From assembly GCF_017654605.1 (NCBI RefSeq), contig NZ_CP072113.1, positions 2,728,001 through 2,792,000 of the forward strand: 64,000 nucleotides of DNA, read 5' to 3'. Source of the DNA: Yimella sp. cx-51. GTDB taxonomy: Bacteria > Actinomycetota > Actinomycetes > Actinomycetales > Dermatophilaceae. The stretch's first letter is position 1; each line of letters starts with the position of its first letter. A model generated the notes under the pieces. That model saw nothing but the letters and a program-made list of their open reading frames with translations. It was not told the origin of the DNA and made no database searches. The translations under genes and the position numbers were made by a program. Shown here piece after piece: positions 52,877 through 61,437 of the stretch.

Positions 52877-54478
52877 TCAGTTCAGTTGACCGAGCGCGGT
52901 CTCGGCGGCCTGCACCGCCATGCCGTGGGTGACGAGCGATGCGATGCGCTCGATCTCCGGCGACAGGTAGCGGTCGGACCCGGGGGCAGGTAGTTGCAGG
53001 TGGTCGATGAGGGCTTGGGCTCCGCCGCCGGGTTGCAGCGGGGCGCGCAGTTGGATGCCCCGGGCAGCGGTGATGAGTTCGATACCGAGTACGCGGGCAA
53101 GACCGTCGACGCTACGCCGCAGCTTGCGTCCGCCCGCCCAACCCATCGACACGTGGTCTTCCTGCATGGCACTGCTCGGAATCGAGTCGACGCTCGCCGG
53201 GGCGGCCAGACGCTTGAGTTCGGAGACGATGCCGGCCGAGGTGTACTGCGCGATCATCAGGCCGGAGTCGACGCCCGGGTCGTCGGCGAGGAAGGGCGGC
53301 AAGCCGTGGTTGCGGGCGACGTCCAGGAAACGGTCGGTGCGGCGCTCACTCATGCTGGCAACGTCGGCGATGACGACGGCGAGGAAGTCGAGCACATAGG
53401 CGACCGGGGCGCCGTGGAAGTTGCCATTCGATTCGACGCGGCCGTCGAGCGTGACCACCGGGTTGTCGACCGCCGCGGCGAGTTCGCGTTCTGCGACCGT
53501 GATGGCATGCGCGAGAGTGTCGCGGGCGGCGCCGTGCACCTGTGGGGCACAACGCAACGAGTAGGCGTCCTGCACGCGAGTGCACGCGCTCGGGTCGCGG
53601 TGCGACCGGCGGATCTCGCTGTCCGACAACATCTTTCGCATGTTTTCTGCTGCGGCGGCCTGACCGGGGTGCGGACGCAGCGCCTGCAGGTCTGCCGCGA
53701 AGACATCATCGGTACCGAGCAAACCTTCGACGCTCATCGCGGCGGCGAGATCGGCCGTGGTGAGCAGCATGCGCAGGTCGTCGATCGCCAGGCAGAGCAT
53801 GCCGAGCATGCCGTCGGTGCCGTTGATGAGCGCCAAGCCCTCCTTCTCCTCCAGCACGACGGGCTCGATACCCGCGGCGTCGAGAGCGCGCGCGGCGTCC
53901 ATCTGTTCGCCGTGCTTGTCGAGCACCTCGCCTTCGCCCATGAGCGCGAGCGCGCAGTGCGACAGCGGTGCGAGATCACCCGAGCAGCCCAGCGAGCCGT
54001 ACTCGCGCACGCACGGGGTGATGCCGGCGTTCAGCATCGCGACGTAGGTGTCGAGCGTCTGCGGACGGATACCGGTGCGGCCGGTGGCAAGCGTCGAGAT
54101 GCGCAGGAGCATCAGCGCCCGCACCACCTCTCGCTCGACCAACGGGCCAGACCCAGCGGCGTGGGAGGCAACCAGCGAGTGCTGCAACTGCTGCCGCTTG
54201 GCGACCGGGATGTGCTTGGTGGCCAGCGCGCCGAAACCTGTGGAGATGCCGTAGTGCGGCACCGTGTCGTGCGCCAACTCTTCGATAATGCGGCGCGACT
54301 TCTCCACCTCCGCGCGAGCCTCGTCGATGATGCGGATCTGCGCGCCGCGGCGGGCGACTGCCACCACGTCGTCGATGCTGACCGCGCCGATGCCCACGTC
54401 CACCGTCTGCGGGGTGGGCGTTTGCTGCTCCTCGGAGAACCATCCGAAGGTCGTCTGCTCTTGGCTCATGTGATCCAT
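52877..54478 (-). CDS. hutH: Histidine ammonia-lyase
   Basis: A 533-residue enzyme that removes ammonia from histidine to give urocanate. The electrophilic MIO group forms from three residues, here CSG in [14 protein letters not shown] instead of the usual ASG; the Ser-Gly pair is intact. Other family blocks are [11 protein letters not shown] near the start and [14 protein letters not shown]. The ATG at 54476-54478 has GGAAGG 7 bases upstream; a second ATG three codons later is also possible. A palindrome at 54524 lies just upstream, and the IclR gene is divergent. Confidence 0.95.
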   Translation of the reverse strand: MDHMSQEQTTFGWFSEEQQTPTPQTVDVGIGAVSIDDVVAVARRGAQIRIIDEARAEVEKSRRIIEELAHDTVPHYGISTGFGALATKHIPVAKRQQLQHSLVASHAAGSGPLVEREVVRALMLLRISTLATGRTGIRPQTLDTYVAMLNAGITPCVREYGSLGCSGDLAPLSHCALALMGEGEVLDKHGEQMDAARALDAAGIEPVVLEEKEGLALINGTDGMLGMLCLAIDDLRMLLTTADLAAAMSVEGLLGTDDVFAADLQALRPHPGQAAAAENMRKMLSDSEIRRSHRDPSACTRVQDAYSLRCAPQVHGAARDTLAHAITVAERELAAAVDNPVVTLDGRVESNGNFHGAPVAYVLDFLAVVIADVASMSERRTDRFLDVARNHGLPPFLADDPGVDSGLMIAQYTSAGIVSELKRLAAPASVDSIPSSAMQEDHVSMGWAGGRKLRRSVDGLARVLGIELITAARGIQLRAPLQPGGGAQALIDHLQLPAPGSDRYLSPEIERIASLVTHGMAVQAAETALGQLN

Positions 54479-54523
54479 TGCACTGCCTTCCCTGCCCCGG
54501 AACCACCCGTCGCGTATCGATGT

Positions 54524-54541
54524 TGTCTCAGATATGAGACA
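54524..54541. promoter_or_regulatory. Candidate IclR operator of the hut genes
   Basis: TGTCTCA-GATA-TGAGACA is a perfect 7-base inverted repeat with a 4-base spacer, 46 bases upstream of hutH and between it and the divergent IclR gene. It is a natural site for that regulator. Confidence 0.6.
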
Positions 54542-54584
54542 GTGCGGCATGGTCCTCCGAACCGCAACCGCGGCCCTTCCAACA

Positions 54585-54654
54585 GCAAACGCGGCGCTTA
54601 CCTGCAAACGCGGCCGTTGCAGCTACCGCGTCAGCGAAGAAACGCCGCGTTTGC
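54585..54654. repeat. Palindromic element type C, copy 2
   Basis: The arms GCAAACGCGGCG (54585-54596) and its complement (54643-54654) enclose an inner GCAAACGCGG...CCGCG stem and the loop core GTTGCAGCTA, which resembles copy 1 at 31148. It ends 15 bases before the IclR start, so any transcript start here lies within or just after it. Confidence 0.8.
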
Positions 54655-54669
54655 GATGGGCGGTGGGCC

Positions 54670-55428
54670 ATGCCGGACGCCGGTGAAGCGCTCGGGCTGC
54701 TCCAGCTACTAGCGCGCCGCGGCACCCCTCAACCAAGCGCGGCGCTCGCCCGCGAGTTGGGGCTGCCCCGTTCGTCCACCTATCGACTGCTCGGAGTGCT
54801 GCGCGACGCCGGCTTCGTCACTCACTCCCGGGACGACCAGCGCTGGGGCCTCGGGGTCGCCGCGTACGAACTCGGCTCGGCGTACACCCGGCAGCAACCG
54901 CTCCAACGCGTCGCCCTTCCAACGATCCGCCGCCTGGTCGACGAAACCCAGCAGAACGTCCATCTCGCCGTACTGCACGGGCGCGACGTGCTCTACGTGA
55001 TCGAGGAACGCGCCCCTGGGCGTCCGGCTCTGGTGACGGACGTCGGCGTCCGCCTACCCGCCACGCTCACCGCGTCCGGCCTGGCGATGCTGGCCCGACT
55101 GCCGTACGCGCAGGTGCGGGCGTTGTTTCCCTCGCGCAGTGACTTCGTCCAGCGACACGGCGTCGGCCCCACCTCGCTCACCGCCTTGCGCTCCGAACTC
55201 TCGCAGGTGCGCGCACGTGGGTACGCCTTCGAAGACGGCTCAGTCACAACAGGATTGGCATCCGTAGCCGCCTGCGTCTTCGACCACACCGGACAACCGG
55301 CCGCCGGCCTGGCAACCACCTTCGCCAGTGACCTCAAGACGGCCGAGCGCGAGCGCCTCGTCGAGCAGGTGTTGGCGGCTGCTGAGTCGCTCAGCCAGCG
55401 CCTGGGTTTTCGAGCGTCCATAGCTTGA
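54670..55428 (+). CDS. IclR-family regulator of the hut cluster
   Basis: A 252-residue IclR-type regulator: a winged helix (SAALARELGLPRSSTYRLLGVLRDAGFV) and a ligand-binding domain with VGVRLPATLTASGLAMLARL. It is divergent from hutH with a palindromic operator between, so it should control hutHU. The ligand may be urocanate, as for HutC, but this is inference; IclR proteins do not share the HutC fold. Its upstream region contains type C palindrome copy 2. Confidence 0.87.
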   Translation: MPDAGEALGLLQLLARRGTPQPSAALARELGLPRSSTYRLLGVLRDAGFVTHSRDDQRWGLGVAAYELGSAYTRQQPLQRVALPTIRRLVDETQQNVHLAVLHGRDVLYVIEERAPGRPALVTDVGVRLPATLTASGLAMLARLPYAQVRALFPSRSDFVQRHGVGPTSLTALRSELSQVRARGYAFEDGSVTTGLASVAACVFDHTGQPAAGLATTFASDLKTAERERLVEQVLAAAESLSQRLGFRASIA

Positions 55429-55489
55429 TGACCGGCGCTGGGGACCGAATCAGCGAGGTTCGGAATCCCTGTGCGTCGCACAAGCACCC

Positions 55490-55506
55490 CACAAACCGGA
55501 CGCAAA
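55490..55506. repeat. Left half of a type B palindromic element split by IS30
   Basis: CACAAACCGGACGCAAA matches the left arm of the intact B element at 26295 exactly. After a divergent inner part (CACGTTTCGG) the IS30 element begins. The right arm resumes at 56761. Confidence 0.85.
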
Positions 55507-55529
55507 TCACACGTTTCGGTCAGGCAGGC

Positions 55530-56737
55530 TCAAGTGATTGTCGCAACACCTCTACCGAGGAGGTGTCATGGGAAGAATCAGGCGTGTGCCGTACCGGCTG
55601 GTCCTTGACAGCTTGGCGATGGGCCACAGCGTGCGTGAGGTCGCGCGCCTGACGGGCGTGTCGAAGTCACGGGTTCACGAGCTTCGTCAAGAGGCTGGGG
55701 GCATGTTCAGGCCACCCGGGACCCGGTACAACGACCGTTATCTGTGCACCGCGGACCGTCAGGACCTCCAGGACCTCCATCGTCGCGGGATGAGCATCCG
55801 CAAGATCGCTGAGGAGATGGGACGCTCACCCTCGACGATCAGCCGGGAGTTACGCCGCAACCTGCATCCCGACACCGGCGTCTACCTCGCCCACACCGCC
55901 GACACGCTCGCGCACCAGCGGCAACGCCGGCCCAGAAACACCAGACTCGAAGAAAACACTGTTCTGTGTCAGCGAGTCCAAACAGACCTGAACAAGGGCT
56001 GGTCACCGGAACAGATCAGCGGCCGACTCAAAGTCGACTACCCCGATGATGAGTCCATGCAGGTCAGTCACGAGACCATCTACAAGGCCATCCTGATCCA
56101 CCCCGGCGGGGAGATGAAACGCCTGCTCACCGCCCATCTACGGACCGGCCGAACCCTGCGCCGGCACCGCGGGCGCCGCGACCGTCGGGGGCGCATCCCG
56201 GGCCTAGTCTCCATCGCCGAACGCCCCACCGAAGCCGATGACCGGCTAGTCCCCGGCCACCACGAAGGTGACCTCATCCGCGGCACAGTTGTCTCCCGCT
56301 CCGGGATCGGCACCATCGTGGAGCGCACCACCGGCTACCTCACTCTGGTCCACCTGCCCGACGGGTGCCGCGCCGAACCCGTCGCTGAGGCCGTCGCCCA
56401 AGCCATGATCGACTACCCCCCGTTCTTCGCCAAGACCATCACCTGGGACCGCGGGACAGAGATGCACAGCCACGCCAAGATCACCGAAGCCACCGGCATC
56501 AACGTCTACTTCGCCGATCCCCATAGTCCCTGGCAGCGCCCCAGCAACGAGAACACCAACGGGCTCCTACGCCAGTACTTTCCCAAGGGCACCGATCTCT
56601 CCGTCCACACCGCCGACGAACTCGCCCAGGTCCAAGAGCTCCTCAACACCAGACCCCGCAAACGACTAGGTTTCAAAACACCAGCAGAGGCCTACGCCGA
56701 GCTGCTGCAAACCCACAGTGTTGCGACCAACCCTTGA
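55530..56737 (+). mobile_element. IS30-family insertion sequence
   Basis: A 1.2 kb element bounded by imperfect inverted repeats, TCAAGTGATTGTCGCAACAC (55530-55549) and the complement of 56718-56737, matching at 17 of 20 bases. The ends are placed at the TCAAG/CTTGA borders; one or two more bases may belong, and I could not define a target duplication. The transposase stop codon lies in the right repeat. It is inserted at the apex of a type B palindrome. Confidence 0.85.
55568..56737 (+). CDS. IS30-family transposase
   Basis: A 389-residue transposase. The N-terminal half has two helix-turn-helix regions: SVREVARLTGVSKSRVHEL and MSIRKIAEEMGRSPSTISRELRRN, the latter the IS30 hallmark. The DDE catalytic core is intact: Asp in GHHEGDLIRG, Asp in TWDRGTEM and Glu in SNENTNGLLRQYFPKGTDL. 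The ATG at 55568 has GAGGAGGTG upstream. The gene is full length without frameshift, so the element may be active. IS30 transposases prefer palindromic targets, which fits its location. Confidence 0.95.
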   Translation: MGRIRRVPYRLVLDSLAMGHSVREVARLTGVSKSRVHELRQEAGGMFRPPGTRYNDRYLCTADRQDLQDLHRRGMSIRKIAEEMGRSPSTISRELRRNLHPDTGVYLAHTADTLAHQRQRRPRNTRLEENTVLCQRVQTDLNKGWSPEQISGRLKVDYPDDESMQVSHETIYKAILIHPGGEMKRLLTAHLRTGRTLRRHRGRRDRRGRIPGLVSIAERPTEADDRLVPGHHEGDLIRGTVVSRSGIGTIVERTTGYLTLVHLPDGCRAEPVAEAVAQAMIDYPPFFAKTITWDRGTEMHSHAKITEATGINVYFADPHSPWQRPSNENTNGLLRQYFPKGTDLSVHTADELAQVQELLNTRPRKRLGFKTPAEAYAELLQTHSVATNP

Positions 56738-56760
56738 ATCCGCCTCATCAGAACGTACCT

Positions 56761-56777
56761 TTTGCGTCCGGTTTGTG
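56761..56777. repeat. Right half of the split type B palindromic element
   Basis: TTTGCGTCCGGTTTGTG is the exact complement of the left arm at 55490-55506, and the bases between it and the IS end (with GAACGT) continue the inner stem. Together the halves form a B element interrupted by the IS30 copy. Confidence 0.85.
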
Positions 56778-56787
56778 CGGAAGTACC

Positions 56788-57300
56788 TCACTCGACGAAG
56801 AGGGCGTGCTGTTCCAGGGTGAGCCGTCCTTCCACCCGTCCCTCGGCGCCGTCGCTCAGGACGAATCCCAGTCGCATCATGGCTGCCTGCGCGGCGTGGT
56901 TCTGCGCCGAAGTGTCGGCGCACACCGCACGCATGCCCGCGTTGCGCGCCTCGTCGATGACAAGCCGCATCGCCTCCACCGACACCCCGCGACCACGCGC
57001 CGACCGTGCCAGCCAGATTCCGCATTCGACGACGCCGTCCTCATCCGTGCGCTTCAACCGGACGCTGCCCGCTGGCTCACCGTCGACCAGCACGGCCCAG
57101 GTCGCCTCGCGATCGGGTCCATCGACGCCGGCACGACGCGGCCGGTGGTAGCTCTCGAACCATTCGATCCGCTCGGGGCTCCACCCGGAGCCTTCCGTCA
57201 GCGGCGGCGTCACCTCGTCCGCGGCAGCATCGGTGACGGCGACCCGCGCCAGTTCAGCGAGCACTTCGTCGGTGACGGCCTCGAGCCGGACAGTTGGCAT
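56788..57300 (-). CDS. GNAT acetyltransferase (RimJ-like)
   Basis: A 170-residue N-acetyltransferase of the GNAT fold, with the strand VVECGIWLA, the acetyl-CoA loop RSARGRGVSVEAMRL and the ending NHAAQAAMMRLGFVL. It resembles RimJ/RimL-type enzymes. The ATG at 57298-57300 is supported by TATCCT 7 bases upstream; an in-frame longer start would read through the type A palindrome and is less likely. The substrate is unknown. Confidence 0.85.
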   Translation of the reverse strand: MPTVRLEAVTDEVLAELARVAVTDAAADEVTPPLTEGSGWSPERIEWFESYHRPRRAGVDGPDREATWAVLVDGEPAGSVRLKRTDEDGVVECGIWLARSARGRGVSVEAMRLVIDEARNAGMRAVCADTSAQNHAAQAAMMRLGFVLSDGAEGRVEGRLTLEQHALFVE

Positions 57301-57307
57301 GGCGATC

Positions 57308-57313
57308 AGGATA
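57308..57313 (-). promoter_or_regulatory. Leaderless -10 box (TATCCT)
   Basis: On the minus strand TATCCT ends 7 bases before the ATG at 57300. It supports that start for the GNAT gene. Confidence 0.6.
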
Positions 57314-57340
57314 GGGCGGACCGGCACCCATCCCAACCGA

Positions 57341-57400
57341 AAATCCGCGTGAGTTTGTGGGGTTCGTACGACGACGAACCCCACAAACTCACGCGGATTT
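57341..57400. repeat. Palindromic element type A, intergenic copy
   Basis: Two perfectly complementary 27-base arms (57341-57367 and 57374-57400) enclose the 6-base loop ACGACG. It shares CGTGAGTTTGTGG/CCACAAACTCACG with the element inside hutF. It lies between gcdH and the GNAT gene on the minus strand and could act as a terminator for the gcdH transcript. Confidence 0.95.
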
Positions 57401-57430
57401 CAGGAGTCAAACCCTGCCGCGCGCAAGCGC

Positions 57431-58612
57431 TCAGCGGAAGGCGTCCGCCCCGGTGAGCACCTTGCCGAGGATGAGCTGGTGCACCTCGGACGTGCCCTCG
57501 TAGGTGAGCACCGATTCGAGGTTGTTCGCGTGCCGCATCACGGGGTATTCGCTGCTGATTCCGTTGGCGCCCAGGATGGTTCGCGATTCGCGGGCGATCT
57601 CCAGAGCCGCGCGGACGTTGTTGAGCTTGCCGAGGCTGATCTGCTCCGGACGCAGCTTGCCCTCGTCCTTCAGGCGGCCCAGGTGCAGCGCGAGCAGCAT
57701 CGCCTTACCGAGTTCGAGCGCCATGTCGGCGAGCTTGGCCTGGGTCAGCTGGTAGCCGGCGAGCGGCTTGTCGAAGATCTGCCGGTCGCGGGAGTAGGCG
57801 ATAGCGGTCTCCAGGCTGTCGCGCGCTGCCCCGACCGAGCCGAAGACGATCCCGAAGCGGGCCTCGTCCAGGCACGACAGCGGGCCGCGCAGACCGCGCA
57901 CCTCAGGGAAGACGGCGTCGGCCGGCAGGCGCACACCATCGAGCACCAGTTCAGAAGTCACCGACGCGCGCAGCGACATCTTGCCCTTGATCTCCGGCGC
58001 GGAGAATCCGGGCGTATCGGTCGGCACGACAAAGCCGCGGATGTCACGGCTCGACTCACCGGTCTGTGCCCACACCACGGCGACGTCTGCCACGGAGCCG
58101 TTGGTGATCCACATCTTGGATCCGTTCAGCACCCAGTCGTCACCATCGCGCTTGGCGAAGGTGCGCATGCCGCCAGGGTTGGAACCGAAGTCGGGCTCGG
58201 TGAGGCCGAAGCAGCCGATCGCATCACCGGCAGCCATCGCCGGCAGCCACTGCTGCTTCTGCTCCTCACTACCCCAGCGGTAGATCGCGAACATCGCCAG
58301 CGAACCCTGCACCGACACCAGCGAGCGGACGCCGGAGTCGATGGCTTCGAGTTCGGTGCAGGCCAGGCCGTACGCGGTGGCGCTGGTGCCGGCGCAGCCG
58401 TAACCCTCCAGGTGCATGCCGAGCAGCCCGAGGTCACCCAGTTCCTTGGCCAGTTCCTTGGCGGGGAGGGCGGCGTCCTCGTACCACTGCCGAATGCGCG
58501 GACGCACGGAGCGATCCAGCGCCGACCGCACGGTGTTACGGATGTCGAGGTCGATGTCGCTGACCTGCCCATCGAGGTCGAACAGTTCCAACGGGGTGGG
58601 CGGAGTGCTCAT
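57431..58612 (-). CDS. gcdH: Glutaryl-CoA dehydrogenase
   Basis: A 393-residue FAD enzyme that oxidises and decarboxylates glutaryl-CoA to crotonyl-CoA. It has the acyl-CoA dehydrogenase layout, with FAD/substrate motif CFGLTEPDFGSNPGGM, WITNGSVADV, and the catalytic Glu in TYEGTSEVHQLILGK. SLVSVQGSLAMFAI is close to the glutaryl-CoA type. It is on the same strand as the upstream ALDH gene, 104 bases downstream, with a strong hairpin between them. AGGAAGG precedes the ATG. It would finish the aminoadipate route by feeding crotonyl-CoA to beta-oxidation. Confidence 0.88.
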   Translation of the reverse strand: MSTPPTPLELFDLDGQVSDIDLDIRNTVRSALDRSVRPRIRQWYEDAALPAKELAKELGDLGLLGMHLEGYGCAGTSATAYGLACTELEAIDSGVRSLVSVQGSLAMFAIYRWGSEEQKQQWLPAMAAGDAIGCFGLTEPDFGSNPGGMRTFAKRDGDDWVLNGSKMWITNGSVADVAVVWAQTGESSRDIRGFVVPTDTPGFSAPEIKGKMSLRASVTSELVLDGVRLPADAVFPEVRGLRGPLSCLDEARFGIVFGSVGAARDSLETAIAYSRDRQIFDKPLAGYQLTQAKLADMALELGKAMLLALHLGRLKDEGKLRPEQISLGKLNNVRAALEIARESRTILGANGISSEYPVMRHANNLESVLTYEGTSEVHQLILGKVLTGADAFR

Positions 58613-58669
58613 GGCGCCTTCCTAGTGCTGAAGTTCAGAGAGTTCACTAAATGATGCGTGGTCGACCCG

Positions 58670-58709
58670 GGCCAGGCGCCCGCCGCGACGAAGCAGCGGG
58701 CGCCTGGCC
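58670..58709 (-). terminator. Strong hairpin between the ALDH and gcdH genes
   Basis: A perfect 14-base GC-rich stem, GGCCAGGCGCCCGC (58670-58683) with its complement (58696-58709), encloses a 12-base loop. It lies just after the ALDH stop. It may end the upstream transcript or reduce read-through into gcdH. Confidence 0.75.
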
Positions 58710-58716
58710 GATCGAA

Positions 58717-60255
58717 TCAGAAGTCGAACTCGACGCCCTGTGCGAGCGGGAGTTCACCCGAGTAGTTGATCGTGTTGGTCGCGCGACGCATGTACGCGCG
58801 CCATGCGTCCGAGCCCGACTCGCGTCCGCCGCCGGTCTCCTTCTCACCACCGAAGGCGCCACCGATCTCGGCGCCCGAGGTGCCGATGTTGACATTGGCA
58901 ATGCCGCAGTCAGAACCGGCTCCCGAGACGAAACGCTCGGCCTCGGCCTGGTCGGAGGTGAAGATGCTGGACGAAAGACCCTGCGGCACAGCGTTGTTCA
59001 TCTCGATGGCCTCCTCCAGCGTGTCGTACGCCATCACGTAGAGCACCGGCGCGAAGGTCTCCGTCTGCACGACCTTCGTCTGGCCGGGCATCCGCAACAA
59101 GGCCGGACGCACGTAGTAGGCGTCGGAGGCCTCATCGACCAACTCACGCTCGCCGCCGGCACGCAGGTCACCGCCCTCAGCCTTGGCCGCCTCGATCGCC
59201 GCATTGAATCCCTCGTACGAGCGCTTGTTGACCAGTGGGCCGACCAGCGTGCCGTCGGCCATCGGGTTGCCGACCTTCAGTGAGCCGTAGGCGGCCGCCA
59301 CGCGGTCGACGATCTCGTCAACCACCGAGCTGTGCGCGATCACCCGGCGCATCGTGGTGCAACGCTGCCCGGCGGTGCCAGCCGCGGAGAAGACGATGCC
59401 GCGGGTGGCGAGGTCGAGATCTGCCGACTGAGTGACGATGGCTGCGTTGTTGCCACCCAGCTCGAGCAGGCACCGACCGAAACGCTCCGCCACCTTGGGC
59501 GCAACCTCGCGGCCCATGCGGGTGGAGCCGGTGGCACTCAGCAATGCGACCCGGGTGTCGGTCACCAGTGCCTCGCCGACGTCCGCCGCTCCGAGCACTA
59601 CTTGGCTGATCTCCGGGTCGTGGCCGCAATCGCGCAACGCCTGCTGCATCAGCGCGTTGCAGGCCAGCGCGCACAGCGGCGCCTGCTCCGACGGCTTCCA
59701 GACGACGGTGTCACCGCACACGAGCGCGATGGCGGTGTTCCACGACCACACGGCGACCGGGAAGTTGAACGCGGAGATCACGCCGACGACGCCGATCGGG
59801 TGCCAGGTCTCCATCAGTCGGTGGCCCGGACGCTCGGAGGTCATCGTGCTGCCGAACAGCTGGCGGGAGAGACCGACTGCGTAGTCGCAGATGTCGATCA
59901 TCTCCTGCACCTCGCCGAGCGCCTCGGAGGTGATCTTGCCGACCTCGGCGCTCACCAGGGTGCCGAGGTGCTCCTTGTGCTCGACGAGCAATTCGCCCAG
60001 CCGCTTCACCACGGCACCGCGCACCGGGCCGGGGGTGTCACGCCACTTCGGGAAGGCGGCAGCAGCGGCGCCGATCGCCGCTTCGACGCCCTTCGCGTCG
60101 GTCCAGCTCAGCGAGGAGACCTGCGCACCGGTCACCGGCGACAGTCCGACGTGATCACCGGCATGCGCGTCGAGGTCGACACCGCATGCACGGGCAGCTG
60201 CGAGGGCCTCCTCGCGAACAGTGTCGGGGCTGGGCAGTGCGTGCTCAGTTGCCAT
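58717..60255 (-). CDS. amaB: 2-aminoadipate semialdehyde dehydrogenase (ALDH7 type)
   Basis: A 512-residue aldehyde dehydrogenase of the ALDH7 (antiquitin/AmaB/Pcd) family, which oxidises 2-aminoadipate 6-semialdehyde, in equilibrium with piperideine-6-carboxylate, to 2-aminoadipate. The catalytic Cys is in GTAGQRCTTMRR and the general base Glu in LLELGGNN. The C-terminal block SGAEIGGAFGGEKETGGGRE and RRATNTINYSGELPLAQG is characteristic of this family. ATG 60253-60255 is preferred over a TTG at 60262-60264. Its operon context supports lysine or pipecolate degradation. Confidence 0.92.
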   Translation of the reverse strand: MATEHALPSPDTVREEALAAARACGVDLDAHAGDHVGLSPVTGAQVSSLSWTDAKGVEAAIGAAAAAFPKWRDTPGPVRGAVVKRLGELLVEHKEHLGTLVSAEVGKITSEALGEVQEMIDICDYAVGLSRQLFGSTMTSERPGHRLMETWHPIGVVGVISAFNFPVAVWSWNTAIALVCGDTVVWKPSEQAPLCALACNALMQQALRDCGHDPEISQVVLGAADVGEALVTDTRVALLSATGSTRMGREVAPKVAERFGRCLLELGGNNAAIVTQSADLDLATRGIVFSAAGTAGQRCTTMRRVIAHSSVVDEIVDRVAAAYGSLKVGNPMADGTLVGPLVNKRSYEGFNAAIEAAKAEGGDLRAGGERELVDEASDAYYVRPALLRMPGQTKVVQTETFAPVLYVMAYDTLEEAIEMNNAVPQGLSSSIFTSDQAEAERFVSGAGSDCGIANVNIGTSGAEIGGAFGGEKETGGGRESGSDAWRAYMRRATNTINYSGELPLAQGVEFDF

Positions 60256-60282
60256 GATTCTCAATCCTTTTCGAATGATCGT

Positions 60283-61437
60283 TCAGACGATGTTCTTCTC
60301 GGGGCGCGTCGCGTGCGCGAATCTCGCAACATCGAAACACGAGATGTCGACCATTGGCTGGTCGCCCCTGATGAGGTCACGCATGACCTCACCGAGTGCC
60401 GGCCCGAGCAGGAATCCGTGGCCGGAGAAGCCGGTGCAGTAGTAGAAACCGGGAAGGTCGTCGGCCTGGCCGACCAGCCCGTTGTGGTCGGGAGTCATCT
60501 CGTAGAGTCCGGCCCAGCCGGAGGCCATGCCCACCTCGGCCAGCGAAGGTGCCCGACGCTCAATGGCATCGAAGAGACCGGGCAGCCACTCCTCGCCGCG
60601 GTTCAGCTTGAAGCCCTCTGTTTCATTCTTGTCAGACATACCAAGAAGAAGTCCGGGGCCCTCGTTGTGGAAGTAGAGCGACGTGGCGAAATCGATGGTG
60701 AAAGGGGTGTCGGAAGGCAGCCCCGTCATCGGCTCTGTCACGAGGATCTGACGACGCATCGGTGTCACCGGCAGATCGACGCCGAACAGGCCGGCCACCT
60801 TGCCCGACCACGCACCGGTCGCGCACACGACCGTGTCGGCCTCGATGCGGCCCCTGCTGGTCTCGACGACGCGGATGCGTCCGCCACTGACCTCGGCACC
60901 GGTGACTTCGCAGCCGGTGATGATGCGGACGCCGGCCTTGCGAGCTGCTCGCGCGTAGCCGAGCACGACCGACTCCGGGGTGCAGTGACCGTCGCGCGGC
61001 GAGAAAGCCGCTGCCTTGATGCCGGTGATGTCGATCAGCGGAGACCGCCGCTTCGCCTCAGTCGGATCGATCATGTGGGCCTCGATGCCCAGCGACTGCT
61101 GCAACTGCACGGTGCGCTCGAAGTCGGCGACGTCCTCGTCGTTGTCGAGCAGGAAGAGATAGCCCACCTGGTGCAGGTCGATCTCCTGGTCGAACAACTC
61201 CCCGAAGCGCTCGAAGACGTCCAGGCTGTGCTTGCCCATGATGACGTTGATCTCGTCGGAGAACATCGCGCGGACGCCGCCCGCCGCCTTGCAGGTCGAG
61301 CCCGAGCCGAGCTGGTTGGTCTCCACGACCACGACATCGCGCACGCCTGCCTTGGCGAGGTGGTAGGCCGTACTCAGGCCGATCACGCCACCACCCATCA
61401 CGACGACCGATGCAGTCGTCGGCACTGCTTCACTCAC
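60283..61437 (-). CDS. FAD-dependent oxidoreductase (DAO type), candidate pipecolate oxidase
   Basis: A 384-residue flavoprotein of the D-amino acid oxidase/sarcosine oxidase fold. The FAD motif GGGVIG is at 15-20, with ETNQLGSGSTCKAAGGVR after it and GFYYCTGFSGHGFLLGPA at the C terminus. Relatives oxidise sarcosine, glycine, proline or pipecolate. In this operon a pipecolate oxidase that gives piperideine-6-carboxylate for the ALDH is plausible, but this is inferred only from context. It starts at GTG 61435-61437, overlapping the upstream stop (GTGA). Confidence 0.85.
   Translation of the reverse strand: MSEAVPTTASVVVMGGGVIGLSTAYHLAKAGVRDVVVVETNQLGSGSTCKAAGGVRAMFSDEINVIMGKHSLDVFERFGELFDQEIDLHQVGYLFLLDNDEDVADFERTVQLQQSLGIEAHMIDPTEAKRRSPLIDITGIKAAAFSPRDGHCTPESVVLGYARAARKAGVRIITGCEVTGAEVSGGRIRVVETSRGRIEADTVVCATGAWSGKVAGLFGVDLPVTPMRRQILVTEPMTGLPSDTPFTIDFATSLYFHNEGPGLLLGMSDKNETEGFKLNRGEEWLPGLFDAIERRAPSLAEVGMASGWAGLYEMTPDHNGLVGQADDLPGFYYCTGFSGHGFLLGPALGEVMRDLIRGDQPMVDISCFDVARFAHATRPEKNIV

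Noticed and set aside
57301-57384. Longer N terminus for the GNAT gene, reading through the type A palindrome
   Set aside because: The ATG at 57300 has a well-placed TATCCT box and begins at the domain; the extension is only part of the repeat. Residues PQTHAD arise because the element is the same as in hutF.
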